Shown in pieces: positions 8,923-18,081 of a stretch of 64,000 nt of DNA (positions are counted from its first letter, which is position 1; the number at the start of each line of letters is the position of its first letter). Origin of the DNA: CAMAVH01 sp046297835 (GTDB taxonomy: Bacteria > Pseudomonadota > Alphaproteobacteria > SMXQ01); contig JBKBHI010000001.1 in assembly GCA_046297835.1 (NCBI GenBank), forward strand, positions 124,001-188,000, written 5' to 3'. The position numbers and the translations under genes were made by a program. The notes under the pieces are model-generated. The model ran no database searches, was not told the origin of the DNA, and worked only from the letters and a program-made list of their open reading frames with translations.

Positions 8923-9015
8923 CGTTTCGCCCCGGACAAGCGCCGGCCGGTGAGCTAGATTTTGCCGCTGGCATCCGCCAGCAACGCTCGATTTCGAGCT
9001 TTCTGGGGGACTTTC

Positions 9016-9420
9016 ATGATCGCCAAACTGACGCTGACCGCGGCCGCCCTGGCCGCGAGCCTGATCGCCGTGCCCGCCTTCTCGCAGACCGCGCAAGCTC
9101 CGGCGACGGCTCAGCAGCCGCCGCGCCCGGCCGGCGCGCCGGCGATGCCCCAAGTCAATCCGAACGCCTACAACGCCATCGACAACATCCGCAAGCAGTG
9201 GGACGCCGCGCGCGCCGAATACATCAAGGCGCAGCAGGCCGAGATCGCCGCGCGGAACAATTACGAGCGCATGACAGGCCAATATCTGAACGTGCTGAAC
9301 GCGACGGTCATGAAAGCGCCGCCGCCGCCGCCGATCCAGTTCAACATGCAGGCGCCGCCTGCGGGCCAGCCTGGCCAGCCGATGCCGCAGCCGCCCGCCG
9401 GCGGCGCGCCGCGTCCGTAA
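9016..9420 (+). CDS. small secreted Pro/Gln-rich protein
   Basis: 134 residues. A signal peptide (about 1-22, ending PAFSQ-TA) is followed by a proline/glutamine/alanine-rich stretch, a central helical segment (about 48-92, NAIDNIRKQWDAARAEY onward) and a Pro-rich tail with five consecutive prolines. Probably periplasmic. The ATG at 9016 is supported by a GGGGGA ribosome site; an upstream in-frame ATG is not. It ends in a hairpin of the same type as the two preceding cassettes. No family recognised. Confidence 0.65.
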   Translation: MIAKLTLTAAALAASLIAVPAFSQTAQAPATAQQPPRPAGAPAMPQVNPNAYNAIDNIRKQWDAARAEYIKAQQAEIAARNNYERMTGQYLNVLNATVMKAPPPPPIQFNMQAPPAGQPGQPMPQPPAGGAPRP

Positions 9421-9470
9421 CATCGGCCGCAACGCGGGATAGGCAGGCGCGACGCGACTGCTTACATTGT

Positions 9471-9498
9471 AGGGCGGGGCCGCGAGGCTCCGCCCTTT
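9471..9498 (+). terminator. rho-independent terminator, third copy of the hairpin
   Basis: Stem AGGGCGGGGCC (9471-9481) pairs with GGCTCCGCCCT (9486-9496) across a GCGA loop, followed by TTCC. It closes the gene at 9016 and precedes gor by 35 bp. Confidence 0.7.
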
Positions 9499-9532
9499 CC
9501 GTTCGTATTCCTGAAGTTTCTGCGAGGTGATC

Positions 9533-10894
9533 ATGCCGGCTTACGATTACGACCTTTTCGTCATCGGCGCGGGCTCGGGCGGCGTGCGCGCGGCGCGGTT
9601 GGCCGGCGCGCTCGGCAAGCGCGTGGCCATCGCCGAGGACAGCCGGCTCGGCGGCACCTGCGTCAACCGCGGCTGCATCCCCAAGAAGCTCTATTCCTAC
9701 GCCGCGCATTACGCCGAGGATTTCGAGGACGCCGCCGGCTACGGCTGGACCGTCGGCGAACGCTCGTTCGATTGGTCGAAGCTCGTCGCCGCCAAGGAGA
9801 AGGAGCTGGCGCGGCTCGGCGCGATCTACGCCAAGGTGCTGACCGACAACAAGGTGACGGTGGTGCTCGGCCGCGCCAAGCTGACCGACGCGCACAGCGT
9901 CGAGGTCGCCGGCAAACGCTACACCGCCGAGACGATCCTGATCTGCACCGGCGGCAAGCCGTCGCACGCGCAGTTTCCCGGCCAGGAGCTGACGATCAGC
10001 TCCGACGAGGCGTTCGACCTGCCGGCGCTGCCGGCGCGCGTCGCGGTGGCCGGCGGCGGCTATATCGCGCTGGAGTTCGCCTCGATTTTCAACGGGCTCG
10101 GCGTCGACACCACGCTCGTCTATCGGGGCGACCTGCTGCTGCGTCATTTCGACGCCGATCTCGGCAAGACGGTGCATGACGAGATGGCGAAGAAGGGCGT
10201 GAAATTCCGCCTCGAAACGATCTTCGACAAAATCGAAAAGAAGCCGGACGGGCTGCACGTCACCACCAACCACGGCGACACGTTCGTCGTCGATCAGGTG
10301 ATGATGGCGATCGGACGCAAGGCCAACACGCACGGCATCGGGCTGACGGAGGCCGGCGTCGAATGCAACCGCGACGGCGCGATCATCGTCGGCGACCATT
10401 CGCAGACGTCGGTGCCGAACATCTACGCCATCGGCGACGTCACCGACCGGCTCAACCTGACGCCGGTGGCGATCTACGAGGCGCATTGCTTCATCGAGAC
10501 GCTGTATAAAAACAATCCGACGCGGCCCGACCATCGCGACGTGCCGACGGCGGTGTTCAGCCATCCGCAGGCGGCGAGCGTCGGCATGAGCGAGGCCGAG
10601 GCGCGCGAGGAGTTCGTCGGCGTCGACATCTACCGCTCGACCTTCAAGCCGCTGCGCCACACCTTGTCGGGGCGCGACGAGCGCACGCTGATCAAGCTGG
10701 TGGTCGAGAAGAAGACCGGCCGGGTGCGCGGCGCGCACATGGCCGGCGCGGACGCCGCCGAAATCATCCAAGGCATCGCCATTTGCGTGAAGGCGGGGCT
10801 GACCAAAGCGCAGTTCGACGCGACCATCGGCATCCATCCGACGGCGGCCGAGGAGTTCGTGCAGCTGCGCAGCCCGGTCGCCTCTTACGGCTAG
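9533..10894 (+). CDS. gor: glutathione-disulfide reductase
   Basis: 453 residues. It reduces glutathione disulfide with NADPH through FAD and a redox-active disulfide. Visible are the N-terminal FAD motif VIGAGSGGVRAA, the disulfide GGTCVNRGCIPKK, the second nucleotide motif VAGGGYIALEFA, the FAD-contacting YAIGDVT and the C-terminal HPTAAEE that carries the catalytic His-Glu of the partner subunit. The ATG at 9533 has the ribosome site GAGGTGA; a GTG two codons earlier lies within that site. It supplies reduced glutathione, consistent with the glutaredoxin gene elsewhere in the window. Confidence 0.95.
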   Translation: MPAYDYDLFVIGAGSGGVRAARLAGALGKRVAIAEDSRLGGTCVNRGCIPKKLYSYAAHYAEDFEDAAGYGWTVGERSFDWSKLVAAKEKELARLGAIYAKVLTDNKVTVVLGRAKLTDAHSVEVAGKRYTAETILICTGGKPSHAQFPGQELTISSDEAFDLPALPARVAVAGGGYIALEFASIFNGLGVDTTLVYRGDLLLRHFDADLGKTVHDEMAKKGVKFRLETIFDKIEKKPDGLHVTTNHGDTFVVDQVMMAIGRKANTHGIGLTEAGVECNRDGAIIVGDHSQTSVPNIYAIGDVTDRLNLTPVAIYEAHCFIETLYKNNPTRPDHRDVPTAVFSHPQAASVGMSEAEAREEFVGVDIYRSTFKPLRHTLSGRDERTLIKLVVEKKTGRVRGAHMAGADAAEIIQGIAICVKAGLTKAQFDATIGIHPTAAEEFVQLRSPVASYG

Positions 10895-10996
10895 CGGCGG
10901 CGGCTGACCCGCCGGGAAGGCGGCTTTCCTGCCGCGCCGGCCGGCATAAGCGGCGCATGATGGCGGAATCCTTGGGCTTTTCGGCCGTCGCAGGGC

Positions 10997-11025
10997 TGGA
11001 AATGCCTGGCCGGAGGGCGTATATA
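10997..11025 (+). promoter_or_regulatory. candidate promoter of the DAHP synthase gene
   Basis: A weak -35 (TGGAAA, 10997-11002), 17-bp spacing and -10 TATATA (11020-11025). It lies about 65 bp before the chosen start at 11089. Confidence 0.4.
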
Positions 11026-11088
11026 AACTGCCCGATTGTGGATAAGTGCCGGCCCGCCAATTCAGGCATCGCCGGTTTTGAGGACGTT

Positions 11089-12474
11089 ATGGCGCAGAAG
11101 TGGACGCCCGCCTCGTGGCGGACGAAACCGATCGAGCAGCAGCCGGAATGGCCGGACTTGGCCGCCCTTGAGGCGGTCGAGACCAAGCTGCGCGCCTATC
11201 CGCCGCTCGTCTTCGCCGGCGAGGCGCGTCGCCTCAAGGAGCATCTCGCCAAGGTGGCGGCGGGCAAGGCCTTCCTGCTGCAGGGCGGCGATTGCGCCGA
11301 GAGCTTCGCCGAATTCCACCCGGACAACATCCGCGACACGTTCCGCGTGCTGCTGCAGATGGCAATCGTCCTCACCTACGGCGCGAGCTGCCCGGTGGTG
11401 AAGGTCGGCCGTCTCGCCGGCCAGTTCGCCAAGCCGCGTTCCGCGCCGACCGAGCAGCGCGGCGGCGTCACGCTGCCGTCCTATCGCGGCGACATGGTCA
11501 ACGGCATGGAATTCACGCCGGAAGCGCGCATTCCCGATCCGCAGCGCCAGATGCAGGTCTATTTCCAGTCGGCCTCGACGCTCAACCTATTGCGCGCCTT
11601 CGCCCAGGGCGGCTATGCCGACCTGCACCGGGTGCACCGCTGGAACCTCGGCTTCGTCGAGAAGAGCCCGGCCGGCCAGAAATACCGCGAGTTCGCCGAC
11701 CGCATCGACGAGACGCTCGGCTTCATGGAAGCCTGCGGCCTGACCTCGGAGACGGCGCCGCAGATCCGCGAGACGGATTTCTTCACCTCGCACGAGGCGC
11801 TGCTGCTCGGCTACGAGCAGGCGCTGACGCGCGTCGATAGCCTGACCGGCGACTGGTACGATTGCTCCGCCCACATGGTGTGGATCGGCGACCGCACGCG
11901 CCAGCCCGATCATGCCCAGGTCGAGTTCCTGCGCGGCATCAAGAATCCGGTCGGCATGAAGGCCGGCCCGACGCTCGACGTCGACAGCTTCCTGCGCCTG
12001 GTCGAAGCGCTCAATCCGGCGAACGAGGCCGGCCGCCTGACCATCATCGCCCGCATGGGCGCCGACAAGGTCGAGGACAAGCTGCCGCTGCTGCTGCGCG
12101 CCGCCAAGCGCGAGGGGCTTAACCTCGTCTGGTCGTGCGACCCGATGCACGCCAACACCGTCACCTCGTCGAACGGCTACAAGACGCGCCATGTCGACCG
12201 CATTCTCTCCGAAGTGCGCGGCTTCTTCGCCGCCCACCAGGCCGAAGGCACTTATGCCGGCGGCGTGCATATCGAGATGACCGGCCAGGACGTCACGGAA
12301 TGCATGGGCGGCGCGCAGGCGATCGGCGAATCGACGCTCGGCGACCGCTACCACACCCATTGCGATCCGCGCCTCAACGCGCAGCAGGCCATCGAGCTCG
12401 CCTTCACCATCGCCGAGATGCTGAAGGTCGAGCGGTCGCAGATTCAAAGCGCCCGAATCGCCGCCGTCTCTTGA
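11089..12474 (+). CDS. class II (plant-type) 3-deoxy-7-phosphoheptulonate synthase
   Basis: 461 residues, the usual length for class II DAHP synthases, which condense phosphoenolpyruvate and erythrose 4-phosphate at the entry to aromatic amino acid synthesis. Typical segments are WTPASWR and QQPEWPD at the start, LLQGGDCAESF (metal-binding Cys), GRLAGQFAKPRS, HMVWIGDRTRQ, GIKNPVG and the late THCDPRLNAQQ. The frame is open back to 10783, but the family N-terminus begins at the ATG at 11089, downstream of a likely promoter. Confidence 0.95.
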   Translation: MAQKWTPASWRTKPIEQQPEWPDLAALEAVETKLRAYPPLVFAGEARRLKEHLAKVAAGKAFLLQGGDCAESFAEFHPDNIRDTFRVLLQMAIVLTYGASCPVVKVGRLAGQFAKPRSAPTEQRGGVTLPSYRGDMVNGMEFTPEARIPDPQRQMQVYFQSASTLNLLRAFAQGGYADLHRVHRWNLGFVEKSPAGQKYREFADRIDETLGFMEACGLTSETAPQIRETDFFTSHEALLLGYEQALTRVDSLTGDWYDCSAHMVWIGDRTRQPDHAQVEFLRGIKNPVGMKAGPTLDVDSFLRLVEALNPANEAGRLTIIARMGADKVEDKLPLLLRAAKREGLNLVWSCDPMHANTVTSSNGYKTRHVDRILSEVRGFFAAHQAEGTYAGGVHIEMTGQDVTECMGGAQAIGESTLGDRYHTHCDPRLNAQQAIELAFTIAEMLKVERSQIQSARIAAVS

Positions 12475-12556
12475 GCCGTCCCGCTTCGACGGGGCCGGCG
12501 AAGGAGACGCTCCGGACCTTCGCCCGCTCCCCGTTGAACCCGATCCGCGCTTGAAC

Positions 12557-13693
12557 ATGACGCCGCCCGACAAACTCCTTCCCGGCCCCGAAGACATCCC
12601 GCGCCTGACGGACAAGTATTTCGTCCGCACGCGGCGCGTGGCCGAACGCTACGGCGACAAGCGCGTGACCTATGCGCTGTTCATGCGCCGGCCGGTGACC
12701 TTCGCGCCCAAGATCGCGCTCGGCTGGCTCGCCGGCGTCGCCAAGGCGCGCGGCGCGCTCATCCAGGTTGAGCCGCACTACAAGGAAGGCGACTGGGTCG
12801 GCGCCGGCGAGCCGCTCGTCTACCTCACCGGCCCCTTGAGCCAGATCGTCGAGCTCGAGACCATCCTGCTGCAGAAGCTCGGCGCGGCCTGCGTCGCCGC
12901 CTACAACGCTTACACCATGTGCCGCGACCTGCCGAAGGTCGCCTTCATGGCGTTCGACGCGCGCCATTGCGCCGGCACCGAGATGGCCGAGATGATGGCC
13001 TATGCCGCCGCCGTCGGCTCGGAAGCGGCCAAGCGCGAGGCCGGCGCGATCGGCTTCGTCGGCAACGCGACCGACGCGACGGCGCATTACTTCGGCCGCG
13101 CCGAAGGCATCGGCACCATGCCGCACGTGATGATCGGTTATGCCGGCTCCACCTTGCGCGCCGCCGAAATGTTCCACGAGACCTTTCCCGGCGAGCCGAT
13201 GACCGTGCTGGTCGATTATTTCGGCCGCGAGATCAGCGATTCGCTGGACGTCTGCCGGCGCTTTCCCGACCTCGCCGCGAAGGGCGATCTCGCGATGCGG
13301 CTCGACACCCACGGCGGGCGCTACGTCGAGGGGCTCGATCCGCAGGAATCCTACGCCGTACTCGAACGCCGCAATCCGGCGGCGATCCGCCGCTACCGCA
13401 ACGAACAGGAGTTGCGCCATCTCGTCGGCACCGGCGTGTCGGCGGCGGCGATCTTCCACTTGCGCGAGGCGCTCGACGGCGCAGGCTTTCCCAACGTGAA
13501 GATCGTCGGCACGTCGGGCTTCGGCCCGGCCAAATGCCGCGTCATGGCGGAAGCCGGCGCGCCGCTCGACATGGTCGGCAGCGGCTCCTTCCTGCCCGAC
13601 GATTGGCACGAGACCTACGCCACCGCCGACGTGATCGCCTATGACGGCGTGCCGTCGGTCAAGATCGGCCGCGAATTCCTGCTGCGCAAATGA
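12557..13693 (+). CDS. pncB: nicotinate phosphoribosyltransferase
   Basis: 378 residues. It converts nicotinate and PRPP to nicotinate mononucleotide in NAD salvage. The N-terminus LTDKYFVRT is the family's substrate motif; later blocks include FMAFDARHCAG, GFVGNATDATA, GTMPHVMIGY and a C-terminal KIVGTSGFGPAKC that forms part of the phosphate-binding barrel end. The short length and motifs fit the archaeal/alphaproteobacterial subgroup rather than E. coli PncB. The ATG at 12557 is preferred over a TTG two codons upstream. Its stop overlaps the nadE start (ATGA), so the two are translationally coupled. Confidence 0.88.
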   Translation: MTPPDKLLPGPEDIPRLTDKYFVRTRRVAERYGDKRVTYALFMRRPVTFAPKIALGWLAGVAKARGALIQVEPHYKEGDWVGAGEPLVYLTGPLSQIVELETILLQKLGAACVAAYNAYTMCRDLPKVAFMAFDARHCAGTEMAEMMAYAAAVGSEAAKREAGAIGFVGNATDATAHYFGRAEGIGTMPHVMIGYAGSTLRAAEMFHETFPGEPMTVLVDYFGREISDSLDVCRRFPDLAAKGDLAMRLDTHGGRYVEGLDPQESYAVLERRNPAAIRRYRNEQELRHLVGTGVSAAAIFHLREALDGAGFPNVKIVGTSGFGPAKCRVMAEAGAPLDMVGSGSFLPDDWHETYATADVIAYDGVPSVKIGREFLLRK

Positions 13694-15342
13694 CAGAACC
13701 GCTCGTCATCGCCTTGGCCCAGATCAACCCGACGGTCGGCGACATCGCCGGCAATCTCGCCAAGCTCGCCTCGGCGCGGGACGCGGCGGCGCGCGCCGGA
13801 GCCGATCTCGTCGTCGCCGGCGAGCTCGTGGTGTCGGGCTATCCGCCGGAGGATCTCGTGCTGCGCCCGGCGTTTCTGGCGCGGGTGCGCGAAGCGGTCG
13901 AGGAATTCGCCCGCGTCGGCGCCAAAGGGCCGGCGATCGTGGTCGGCGCGCCCTGGTTGGCGGACGACGGCCTGCACAATTCCGCCCTGCTGCTGGACGG
14001 CGGCAAGATCGCCGCCGTGCGCCACAAATGGGACCTGCCGAACTACGGCGTGTTCGACGAGAAGCGCGTGTTCAAACCCGGCCCGCTGCCCGAGCCGGTG
14101 CCGTTCAAGGGCCGCAAGCTCGGCCTGCTGGTCTGCGAGGACATGTGGACGCCGACGGTGACGGGCCATCTCAAGAGCCGCGGCGCGGAGATCCTGCTCG
14201 TGCCGAACGGCTCGCCGTTCGAGCTCGGCAAGGTCGCGCAGCGCGCCGATCTGGCGCGCGCCCGCGTGATCGAGACCGGCCTGCCGCTGATCTACGTCAA
14301 CCAGGTCGGCGGCCAGGACGAGCTGGTGTTCGACGGGGCATCCTTCGCGGTTTCCGCCGATGGCGAGATCGCCGCGCGCCTGCCGGCCTTCGCCGAGCAT
14401 CTGTCCACGGTGACATGGGACGGCGCGGCGCTGTCCGGCGGCGAGATGGCCGAGGCGCTCGACGATTTGCCGGCGATCTATGCCGCGATGACGCTGGGCC
14501 TGCGCGACTATGTCGAGAAGAACGGCTTTCCCGGCGTGCTGCTCGGCCTGTCGGGCGGCATCGATTCGGCGCTGTCGGCGGCGGTAGCGGTCGACGCGCT
14601 CGGCCCCAAGCGCGTCCATTGCGTGATGATGCCGTCGCCCTACACCTCGCGCGAAAGCCTGGACGACGCCGAGGCGGTGGCGCACGCGCTCAGCATCCGG
14701 CTCGATTCGATCTCCATCGAGCCGGCGATGCAGGCGTTCGGCGCGATGCTGGCGCCGCATTTCGCCGGCGCGCCGCCCAACATCGCCGAGGAGAACATCC
14801 AGGCGCGCGCGCGCGGCCTCACGCTCATGGCGCTGTCCAACAAGTTCGGCCATATGGTGCTGTCCACCGGCAACAAGTCAGAAATGTCGGTCGGCTACGC
14901 CACGCTCTACGGCGACATGTGCGGCGGCTATAACGTGCTGAAAGACGTCTACAAGACGCAGGTCTTCGCGCTGTCGCGCTGGCGCAACGCCCATATGCTG
15001 CAAGACGCCAAGGGGCCGCATGGCGCGGTGATGCCCGAGCGCGTCATCTCCAAGCCGCCGACCGCCGAACTGCGCCCGAACCAGAAGGACGAGGACAGCT
15101 TGCCGCCCTATGCCACGCTCGACGCCATCCTGCATCATCTGATCGAGGACGACATGGGCATCGAGGAGATCGCGGCGCAAGGCTTCGAGCGCGCCACGGC
15201 GGCGCGCGTCTGGCGCATGTTGACGCTCGCAGAGTACAAGCGCCGCCAGGCCCCGCCGGGCGTCAAGATCACGCGCCGCACGCTGAGCCGCGAGCGCCGC
15301 TATCCGATCACCAACCGGTTCAACGAAGCGGACCCGTCATGA
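13690..15342 (+). CDS. nadE: glutamine-hydrolysing NAD+ synthase
   Basis: 550 residues, two-domain NadE. The N-terminal nitrilase-type glutaminase carries the Glu-Lys-Cys triad (GELVVSGYPPEDL, RHKWDLPNYGVF, LLVCEDMW) that releases ammonia. The C-terminal ATP-pyrophosphatase carries SGGIDSA and amidates nicotinate adenine dinucleotide to NAD+. The start overlaps the pncB stop and the stop overlaps the gltX start, both as ATGA. With pncB it gives two steps of the Preiss-Handler route; no nadD is present in the window. Confidence 0.95.
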   Translation: MTEPLVIALAQINPTVGDIAGNLAKLASARDAAARAGADLVVAGELVVSGYPPEDLVLRPAFLARVREAVEEFARVGAKGPAIVVGAPWLADDGLHNSALLLDGGKIAAVRHKWDLPNYGVFDEKRVFKPGPLPEPVPFKGRKLGLLVCEDMWTPTVTGHLKSRGAEILLVPNGSPFELGKVAQRADLARARVIETGLPLIYVNQVGGQDELVFDGASFAVSADGEIAARLPAFAEHLSTVTWDGAALSGGEMAEALDDLPAIYAAMTLGLRDYVEKNGFPGVLLGLSGGIDSALSAAVAVDALGPKRVHCVMMPSPYTSRESLDDAEAVAHALSIRLDSISIEPAMQAFGAMLAPHFAGAPPNIAEENIQARARGLTLMALSNKFGHMVLSTGNKSEMSVGYATLYGDMCGGYNVLKDVYKTQVFALSRWRNAHMLQDAKGPHGAVMPERVISKPPTAELRPNQKDEDSLPPYATLDAILHHLIEDDMGIEEIAAQGFERATAARVWRMLTLAEYKRRQAPPGVKITRRTLSRERRYPITNRFNEADPS

Positions 15343-16673
15343 GCCAAGTGAAAGTCCGCTTCGCGCCGTCGCCGACCGGCTATCTGCACGTCGGCAACGC
15401 CCGCATCGCGCTGGCCAACTGGCTGTTCGCGCGTCATGAGAAGGGCGCGTTCCTGCTGCGCATCGACGACACCGACCGCGCGCGCTCCAAGCCCGAATAT
15501 GACGACGCGATCCGCGAGGATCTGGCGTGGCTCGGCTTGGCGTGGGACGAGCTGGCGCGCCAATCGGATCGCGACGCGCGCTATCACGAGGCCATCGCGC
15601 GGCTGAAGGCGGCGGGACGGCTTTATCCGGCCTATGAGACGCCGGAGGAATTGGACATGGCGCGCAAGCTGCGCCTCGCGCGCAAATTGCCGCCGGTCTA
15701 CGACCGCGCCGCGCTGAAGCTGAGCGATGCTGATCGCGCCCAGCTTGAGTCCGAAGGCCGCAAGCCGCATTGGCGCTTCAAGCTGGCGGACGCCAAGGTC
15801 GCGTGGGACGATCTCGCGCACGGGCCGGCCGGCTTCGAGACCAGGCATCTCTCCGATCCCGTGCTGGTGCGCGAGGACGGCGCGCTGCTTTACACGCTCA
15901 CCTCGGTGGTGGACGACATCGACTTCGCCATCACCCACGTGATCCGCGGCGACGACCATATGACCAACACCGCCGTGCAGATCCAGCTGTTCGAGGCGCT
16001 GGGCGCGCAAGCGCCGCGCTTCGCCCACTTGCCGCTGATGACCGGCGCGAAGGGCGAGGGCCTGTCCAAGCGCGACGGCGCGCTCTCGCTGCGCGATCTG
16101 CGCGCCGAAGGCGTCGCGCCGATGGCCGTGAATTCGCTGCTGGCCGCGCTCGGCACCTCGGACGCGGTGACGTTGCGCGGCTCGCTCGACGAATTGGCGG
16201 CGAATTTTTCTTGGTCGAAGTTCGGCCGCGCCTCGCCCAAGTTCGACAAAGCCGATCTCGACCGTTTGAACGCGCAGGTGGTGCACGCCCTCGGTTTCGC
16301 CGAAGCCAAGGCGCAGATCGGCGTGCCGATGGACGAAGCCTTCTGGCTCGCGGTGCGGCCGAATCTGTCCAAGGCCGCCGAGGCCGCCGAATGGTGGGCC
16401 GTCTGCCGCGAGCCGCTCGCGCCAGTGGCGCAAGCCGAGGACGGCGACTTTCTGAAGGCCGCCGCCGAGAGCCTGCCGGACGCGATCGACGGCGAGACCT
16501 GGCCGGCCTGGACCAAGGCGCTCGCCGCCGCCACGGGCCGCAAGGGCAAGGGCCTGTTCATGCCGCTGCGCCTGGCGCTGACGGGGCGCGAACATGGACC
16601 GGAAATGAAGAATCTGTTACCCCTCATCGGGCCGGCGCGGGCGAAGGCGCGGCTCCTCGGACAAACCGCTTGA
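15339..16673 (+). CDS. gltX: glutamate-tRNA ligase, short second type
   Basis: 444 residues. Class I synthetase motifs are HVGNARIA (HIGH equivalent, about 18-21) and GLSKRDGALSL (KMSKS equivalent). The length and the sequence around the signature fit the second, shorter GluRS of many alphaproteobacteria, which often charge both tRNA-Glu and tRNA-Gln using GatCAB; whether this copy is discriminating cannot be told here. It is coupled to nadE by a 4-bp overlap and followed by cysS after 23 bp. Confidence 0.93.
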   Translation: MSQVKVRFAPSPTGYLHVGNARIALANWLFARHEKGAFLLRIDDTDRARSKPEYDDAIREDLAWLGLAWDELARQSDRDARYHEAIARLKAAGRLYPAYETPEELDMARKLRLARKLPPVYDRAALKLSDADRAQLESEGRKPHWRFKLADAKVAWDDLAHGPAGFETRHLSDPVLVREDGALLYTLTSVVDDIDFAITHVIRGDDHMTNTAVQIQLFEALGAQAPRFAHLPLMTGAKGEGLSKRDGALSLRDLRAEGVAPMAVNSLLAALGTSDAVTLRGSLDELAANFSWSKFGRASPKFDKADLDRLNAQVVHALGFAEAKAQIGVPMDEAFWLAVRPNLSKAAEAAEWWAVCREPLAPVAQAEDGDFLKAAAESLPDAIDGETWPAWTKALAAATGRKGKGLFMPLRLALTGREHGPEMKNLLPLIGPARAKARLLGQTA

Positions 16674-16696
16674 AGCCAGAAAGACCAGAGGCTGCC

Positions 16697-18079
16697 GTGT
16701 CGCTTGCGTTGCATAACACTTTGACGAAACAGAAAGAGGCGTTCGCGCCGATCGATCCGGCGAACGTGCGCATGTACGTCTGCGGCCCGACGGTCTACGA
16801 CCGCGCCCATATCGGCAACGCGCGCCCAGTCATCGTGTTCGACACGCTGTTCCGCCTGCTGCGCCGGGCCTATCCGAAAGTCACCTACGTCCGCAACATC
16901 ACCGACGTGGACGACAAGATCATGGATGCCGCCAAGGCCAAGGGCATCGCCATCGACGAGATCACCGCGAACACCACGCGCCTGTTCCATGAGGACATGG
17001 CGGCATTGAACGCGCTGCCGCCGACGGTGGAGCCGCGCGCGACGCAGCATATCGCGCAGATGATCGCCATGATCGAGAAGCTGATCGCAAGCGGCCACGC
17101 CTACGCCAACGAGGGCCATGTGCTGTTCAACGTGCCGTCGATGCCGGACTATGGCCGGCTGTCCAACCGCGACCGGAAAGAGATGATCGCGGGCGCGCGC
17201 GTCGAGGTCGCTCCTTATAAGAAGGACGCGGCCGACTTCGTGCTGTGGAAGCCGTCGAGCCCGGATCAGCCCGGCTGGGACTCTCCCTGGGGCCGCGGCC
17301 GTCCCGGCTGGCACATCGAATGCTCGGCCATGTCTGAGACGCATCTCGGCGAGACCTTCGACATCCACGGCGGCGGCCTCGATCTGGTGTTCCCGCACCA
17401 CGAGAACGAGATCGCCCAGTCGGTCTGCGCCCACGGCGGCAAGCCGTTCGTCAAGGTCTGGATGCACAACGGCTTCCTGTCGGTGAACGGCGAGAAGATG
17501 TCCAAATCGCTCGGCAACTTCTTCACCGTCGCCGAACTGCTGGAGCAGGCCCCCGGCGAGGCGATCCGCTTCTACATGCTCGGCGCCCATTACCGCGCGC
17601 CGTTCGATTGGACGGCGGACGGCTTGAAGCAGGCCAAGCAGGGCCTCGACAAGCTCTACCGCGCGCTGCTCGACGCCGGCGTCGATGCCAAAGCCGGCGA
17701 GCCGCCGGCCGATGTGGTGGCGGCGCTGGAGGACGATCTCAACACGCCGCTCGCCATCGCCCATCTCTACGAGCTGGCCAAGACGCTGAACAAGGCGATC
17801 ATGGCGGGCAAAGGCGTGGCGGAGGCGAAAGCCGATCTGCTCGCGGCCGGCGAACTGCTCGGCGTGCTGCAGCAGGACCCGGCGACCTGGCTGAAATGGA
17901 CGCCGCCCAATTCGGGCGCGCTGCCGGACGCCGAGATCGACAAGCTGGTCGCCGCCTGGGACGCGGCCCGCAAGGACAAGGACTATGCGGCGGCGGACAA
18001 GATCCGCGCGCAGCTCACCGAATCGAAAGTGTCGGTCTCGGCCTCGCCGAGCGGCACGGTATGGCGCAGGGCCGAGTGA
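16697..18079 (+). CDS. cysS: cysteine-tRNA ligase
   Basis: 460 residues, normal for CysRS. Motifs are the zinc-linked MYVCGPTVYDRAHIGNARP near the start, WHIECSAM and HHENEIAQS supplying the other zinc ligands, and EKMSKSLGNF. The GTG at 16697 lies 6 nt after AGAGG and gives the family N-terminus (SLALHNTLTKQKEAF); the frame is open far upstream through gltX, which is coding in another frame. Co-transcribed with gltX and followed by cimA after 2 bp. Confidence 0.95.
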   Translation: MSLALHNTLTKQKEAFAPIDPANVRMYVCGPTVYDRAHIGNARPVIVFDTLFRLLRRAYPKVTYVRNITDVDDKIMDAAKAKGIAIDEITANTTRLFHEDMAALNALPPTVEPRATQHIAQMIAMIEKLIASGHAYANEGHVLFNVPSMPDYGRLSNRDRKEMIAGARVEVAPYKKDAADFVLWKPSSPDQPGWDSPWGRGRPGWHIECSAMSETHLGETFDIHGGGLDLVFPHHENEIAQSVCAHGGKPFVKVWMHNGFLSVNGEKMSKSLGNFFTVAELLEQAPGEAIRFYMLGAHYRAPFDWTADGLKQAKQGLDKLYRALLDAGVDAKAGEPPADVVAALEDDLNTPLAIAHLYELAKTLNKAIMAGKGVAEAKADLLAAGELLGVLQQDPATWLKWTPPNSGALPDAEIDKLVAAWDAARKDKDYAAADKIRAQLTESKVSVSASPSGTVWRRAE

Positions 18080-18081
18080 TC

